Assembly (NCBI GenBank): GCA_902806065.1
Contig: CADCVE010000074.1
Location: forward strand, 1-64,000
Direction of reading: 5' to 3'
From: an uncultured Rubrobacteraceae bacterium
GTDB taxonomy: Bacteria > Actinomycetota > Rubrobacteria > Rubrobacterales > Rubrobacteraceae
Length of the DNA stretch: 64,000 nt
The notes under the pieces were generated by a model that had not been told where the DNA came from, searched no databases, and saw nothing but the letters and a program-made list of their open reading frames with translations. Shown in pieces: positions 61,983 to 64,000 of this stretch. How positions within the stretch are numbered: the stretch's first letter is position 1; each line of letters begins with the position of its first letter. A program made the position numbers and the translations under genes.

Positions 61983-63581
61983 CTAGACTCTGCCGAACTC
62001 GCGGAGCAAGTCGGTGAGCGGCACGCGTTTGACTATCGGCCTGCCGTGGGGGCAGACCTCCCCAAACTCCGTAGCTGACCATTCCTTTAGCAGCGAGACC
62101 ATCTCCTCCCGCGTGAGGCTCTCCCCGAACTTCGTGGAGCCCCGGCAGGCCAGGGACTTGGCCAGGTCCTCACCGCCCGCGAGAGCTTCCAGCGCGCCCA
62201 GGAAAGCTCCTTCGGGATCCGTTACCGTCTCAGGGGCCGCAAGCAGACGTACCGCCTCTACCCCGAACGGTTCCATTCTGAAGCCCAAGGCTCCGAACTC
62301 GACCTCGAAATTCCATACTTCCGGGGCGAGGTCGGCGGGGAGTTGGACTACGATTGGGAGCGTGAGGTCGACGGGTATGCCATGAACATTCTTCAGGAGC
62401 TTCTCGTAGAGGATGCGCTCGTGCGCGCCGTGCTGGTCCAGGATGATCAACTCTTCCCCGGCCTCCGCTATTATGCACCGCCCCGCGAACTGCCCGATCG
62501 GCCTGAGATCGGCGTCTCCCTCCAGCGCCGGCCCCGCTCCACCCTCCTCCCTCTCCGGAGCCAGGGCGCTTCTTATAGCACCGACGACCAACGGATAGGC
62601 CGAACGGCCACCCCTCAGGCGCACGGCGCTCTTCGCCGGATGGACGTTCACGTCCACCTCTCCGGGGCCGAGGTCCAGGCGCAGGAAAGCCGCCGGATGC
62701 CTTCCCTTGGGCAATAGATCCGCGTACGCTTTCGCAACCGCCGGGGCGAAGGAATCCGTGTGCACGACCCGTCCGTTCACTGCGACGTGCAGGTAACGTC
62801 GCGTCGGGAAGCTGACGGAGAGCGGGCTGACGAGCCCCCACACCGGTCCTCCCACTACTTCGTCGAGCGGCACGAGGCTCCGGGCCAGCGAGAGTCCGTG
62901 CACCTGGGCCGCCCGTTCCCGCAGGTCGGCGGCAGCGGGTAGCACGAGGAGACCGCGGCCGTCCGCCTTGAGGAAGAAGCCGGCTTCGGGACGGCTCAGG
63001 GCCAGAGCCTCCACAACGGTCGTAACCGCGTTGGTTTCAGATCTCTCCGTTCCAAGAAATCCCCGGCGCACGGGGAGGTTCATGAACAGACCGCGTGCTT
63101 CGACGGTGGTTCCTACCGGGTGGGCGGCGGGTGAGCGTTCCGGGGGCGCGCCGGCGAGTACCTGGACGCGGGTGGCACAGGTTTCGCCGATTGTGCGGGT
63201 CGTAAGGGTCAGGGCGGAGACCGAGGAGATTGCGTGTAGCGCCTCACCCCGGAAGCCTAGAGAGAGGACCTGAGCCAGGTCTTCGGCGCAGGAGATCTTG
63301 CTAGTCGCGTGACGCCCCACCGCCCTCTCGGCGTCGTCTGGAGACATCCCCGAACCATCGTCACGCACCCGGAGTAGGGAGACTCCACCGCCTTCTATCT
63401 CCACCTCCACGCGGGATGCTCCGGCGTCGAGCGCATTCTCCACGAGCTCCTTCACGGCCGAGGCCGGGCGCTCTATTACCTCTCCGGCGGCGATCCTATG
63501 GGCTACGTCGGGTGGGAGGACGTGGACCCGGCTGCCGTACCCGGCGGGAGATTCGGAGATCGACTGTGGAAAGAGCTTCAT
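61983..63581 (-). CDS. mutL: DNA mismatch repair protein MutL
   Basis: 532 aa from the ATG 4 nt after the mutS stop. The GHKL ATPase shows ELVENALDAGAS, DDGSGM and GRHATSK, and GFRGEALHAISSV. The C-terminal half has DQHGAHERILYE, which fits the DQHA-x2-E-x4-E endonuclease motif with Ala changed to Gly, and CPHGRP near the end, so MutL probably nicks DNA itself. A downstream reading frame from 63692 is longer but its first 37 residues are out of family. Confidence 0.95.
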   Translation of the reverse strand: MKLFPQSISESPAGYGSRVHVLPPDVAHRIAAGEVIERPASAVKELVENALDAGASRVEVEIEGGGVSLLRVRDDGSGMSPDDAERAVGRHATSKISCAEDLAQVLSLGFRGEALHAISSVSALTLTTRTIGETCATRVQVLAGAPPERSPAAHPVGTTVEARGLFMNLPVRRGFLGTERSETNAVTTVVEALALSRPEAGFFLKADGRGLLVLPAAADLRERAAQVHGLSLARSLVPLDEVVGGPVWGLVSPLSVSFPTRRYLHVAVNGRVVHTDSFAPAVAKAYADLLPKGRHPAAFLRLDLGPGEVDVNVHPAKSAVRLRGGRSAYPLVVGAIRSALAPEREEGGAGPALEGDADLRPIGQFAGRCIIAEAGEELIILDQHGAHERILYEKLLKNVHGIPVDLTLPIVVQLPADLAPEVWNFEVEFGALGFRMEPFGVEAVRLLAAPETVTDPEGAFLGALEALAGGEDLAKSLACRGSTKFGESLTREEMVSLLKEWSATEFGEVCPHGRPIVKRVPLTDLLREFGRV

Positions 63582-63585
63582 CGCA

Positions 63586-64000
63586 CTAGCCTGCGAAGTC
63601 CTTGACGCCCTCGGCCTCCAGACGCGTGAGGATGTCGCTGGCGCGATCGGTGACCTGGCGCGGGAGGCCGGCGAGGCGGGCGACGTGGACACCGTAGGAA
63701 GAGGACTCGGCGCCCTGCTCGATACGGTGGAGAAACACGATCTCGCCGCCCACCTCCTCCACTGCGGCCTTGTGGTTCTCGCAGCCGGGCAGGATGTCCG
63801 CGAGCCTCGTGAGCTCGTGGTAGTGGGTGGCGAAGAGCGTCAGGGACTGCACGTCGTCGTGCAGGTACTCGGCGATGGCCCAGGCGAGGCTCATCCCGTC
63901 GTAGGTAGAGGTGCCGCGCCCGACCTCGTCCAGGATCACGAGCGAACGCTCGGTGGCGGCGTTCAAGATGCTCGCCGCCTCGGTCATCTCGACCATGAAC
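63586..64000 (-). CDS. mutS: DNA mismatch repair protein MutS (C-terminal part)
   Basis: The last 138 codons of mutS; the 5' part lies beyond the window. [20 protein letters not shown] is the Walker B / signature of the ATPase domain, followed by [11 protein letters not shown] and [13 protein letters not shown]. The gene ends soon after the ATPase domain and couples to mutL. Confidence 0.95.
   Translation of the reverse strand, partial: FMVEMTEAASILNAATERSLVILDEVGRGTSTYDGMSLAWAIAEYLHDDVQSLTLFATHYHELTRLADILPGCENHKAAVEEVGGEIVFLHRIEQGAESSSYGVHVARLAGLPRQVTDRASDILTRLEAEGVKDFAG

Overview
The window is 64 kb of GC-rich bacterial chromosome with dense gene packing, GTG and TTG starts and many near-leaderless promoters. 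The gene set is cell-envelope enzymes of Gram-positive type (LtaS-like phosphoglycerol transferases, FemAB aminoacyltransferases, VanW, MurJ, LPXTG-like surface proteins), together with ClpC, QueF and MutSL. This fits a deep-branching actinobacterium; Rubrobacter is my best guess from overall character, not a demonstrated assignment. I saw no rRNA, tRNA, CRISPR array, integrase or intact insertion sequence.

Layout. 1-7,120: glutamine-dependent NAD synthase, a two-gene ABC exporter, the CstA-YbdD pyruvate/peptide uptake pair, and a decayed Uma2-type gene. 7,151-24,939: envelope region I, with an LtaS-like sulfatase-fold protein, an acyl-ACP ligase/ACP/acyltransferase fusion, a GT-C membrane protein, VanW, and a minus-strand operon GNAT-(dead ACP)-GNAT-ACP-AMP ligase-PLP decarboxylase-FemAB, then a membrane-anchored serine hydrolase. 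24,954-32,335: MurJ, then a MarR-controlled RND exporter with a thioredoxin-fold protein, and a divergent alpha/beta hydrolase. 32,340-41,294: envelope region II, with two more LtaS-like genes enclosing a second GNAT-FemAB pair, then a lower-GC GT-C protein. 41,295-48,565: a TetR-linked thioesterase/zinc-ribbon operon, four decayed genes or remnants, a DnaJ-domain membrane protein and three small exported proteins (two with LPXTG-type tails). 48,566-64,000: a secreted TIM-barrel-like protein and a lipoprotein sulfatase, ClpC with an N-terminal zinc ribbon, PRC/BON protein, QueF, an adenylate-kinase variant, a class II histone-deacetylase-fold hydrolase, glutaredoxin, gamma-glutamyltransferase, MutL and the 3' end of MutS.

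How it fits together. The strongest theme is surface-polymer assembly and decoration. The ACP/ligase/decarboxylase/FemAB cassette has the same gene set as the ligase, decarboxylase and FemAB proteins that accompany exosortase A systems, and its decarboxylase resembles BtrK, which decarboxylates glutamyl-ACP in butirosin synthesis. I infer that it makes an ACP-bound amino-acyl group that a FemAB or GNAT protein transfers to a surface polymer. No exosortase is present here. All three LtaS-like genes share a promoter plan: GTTAA-type direct repeats with an 11-bp period at the -35 region, a -10 box, and a start codon about 10 nt later. The repeats resemble the Bacillus PhoP box, so phosphate-responsive control is a testable idea.

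The window also carries six decayed genes (Uma2, ACP duplicate, MFS, PaaI thioesterase, SDR, PPOX), a high load for 64 kb.
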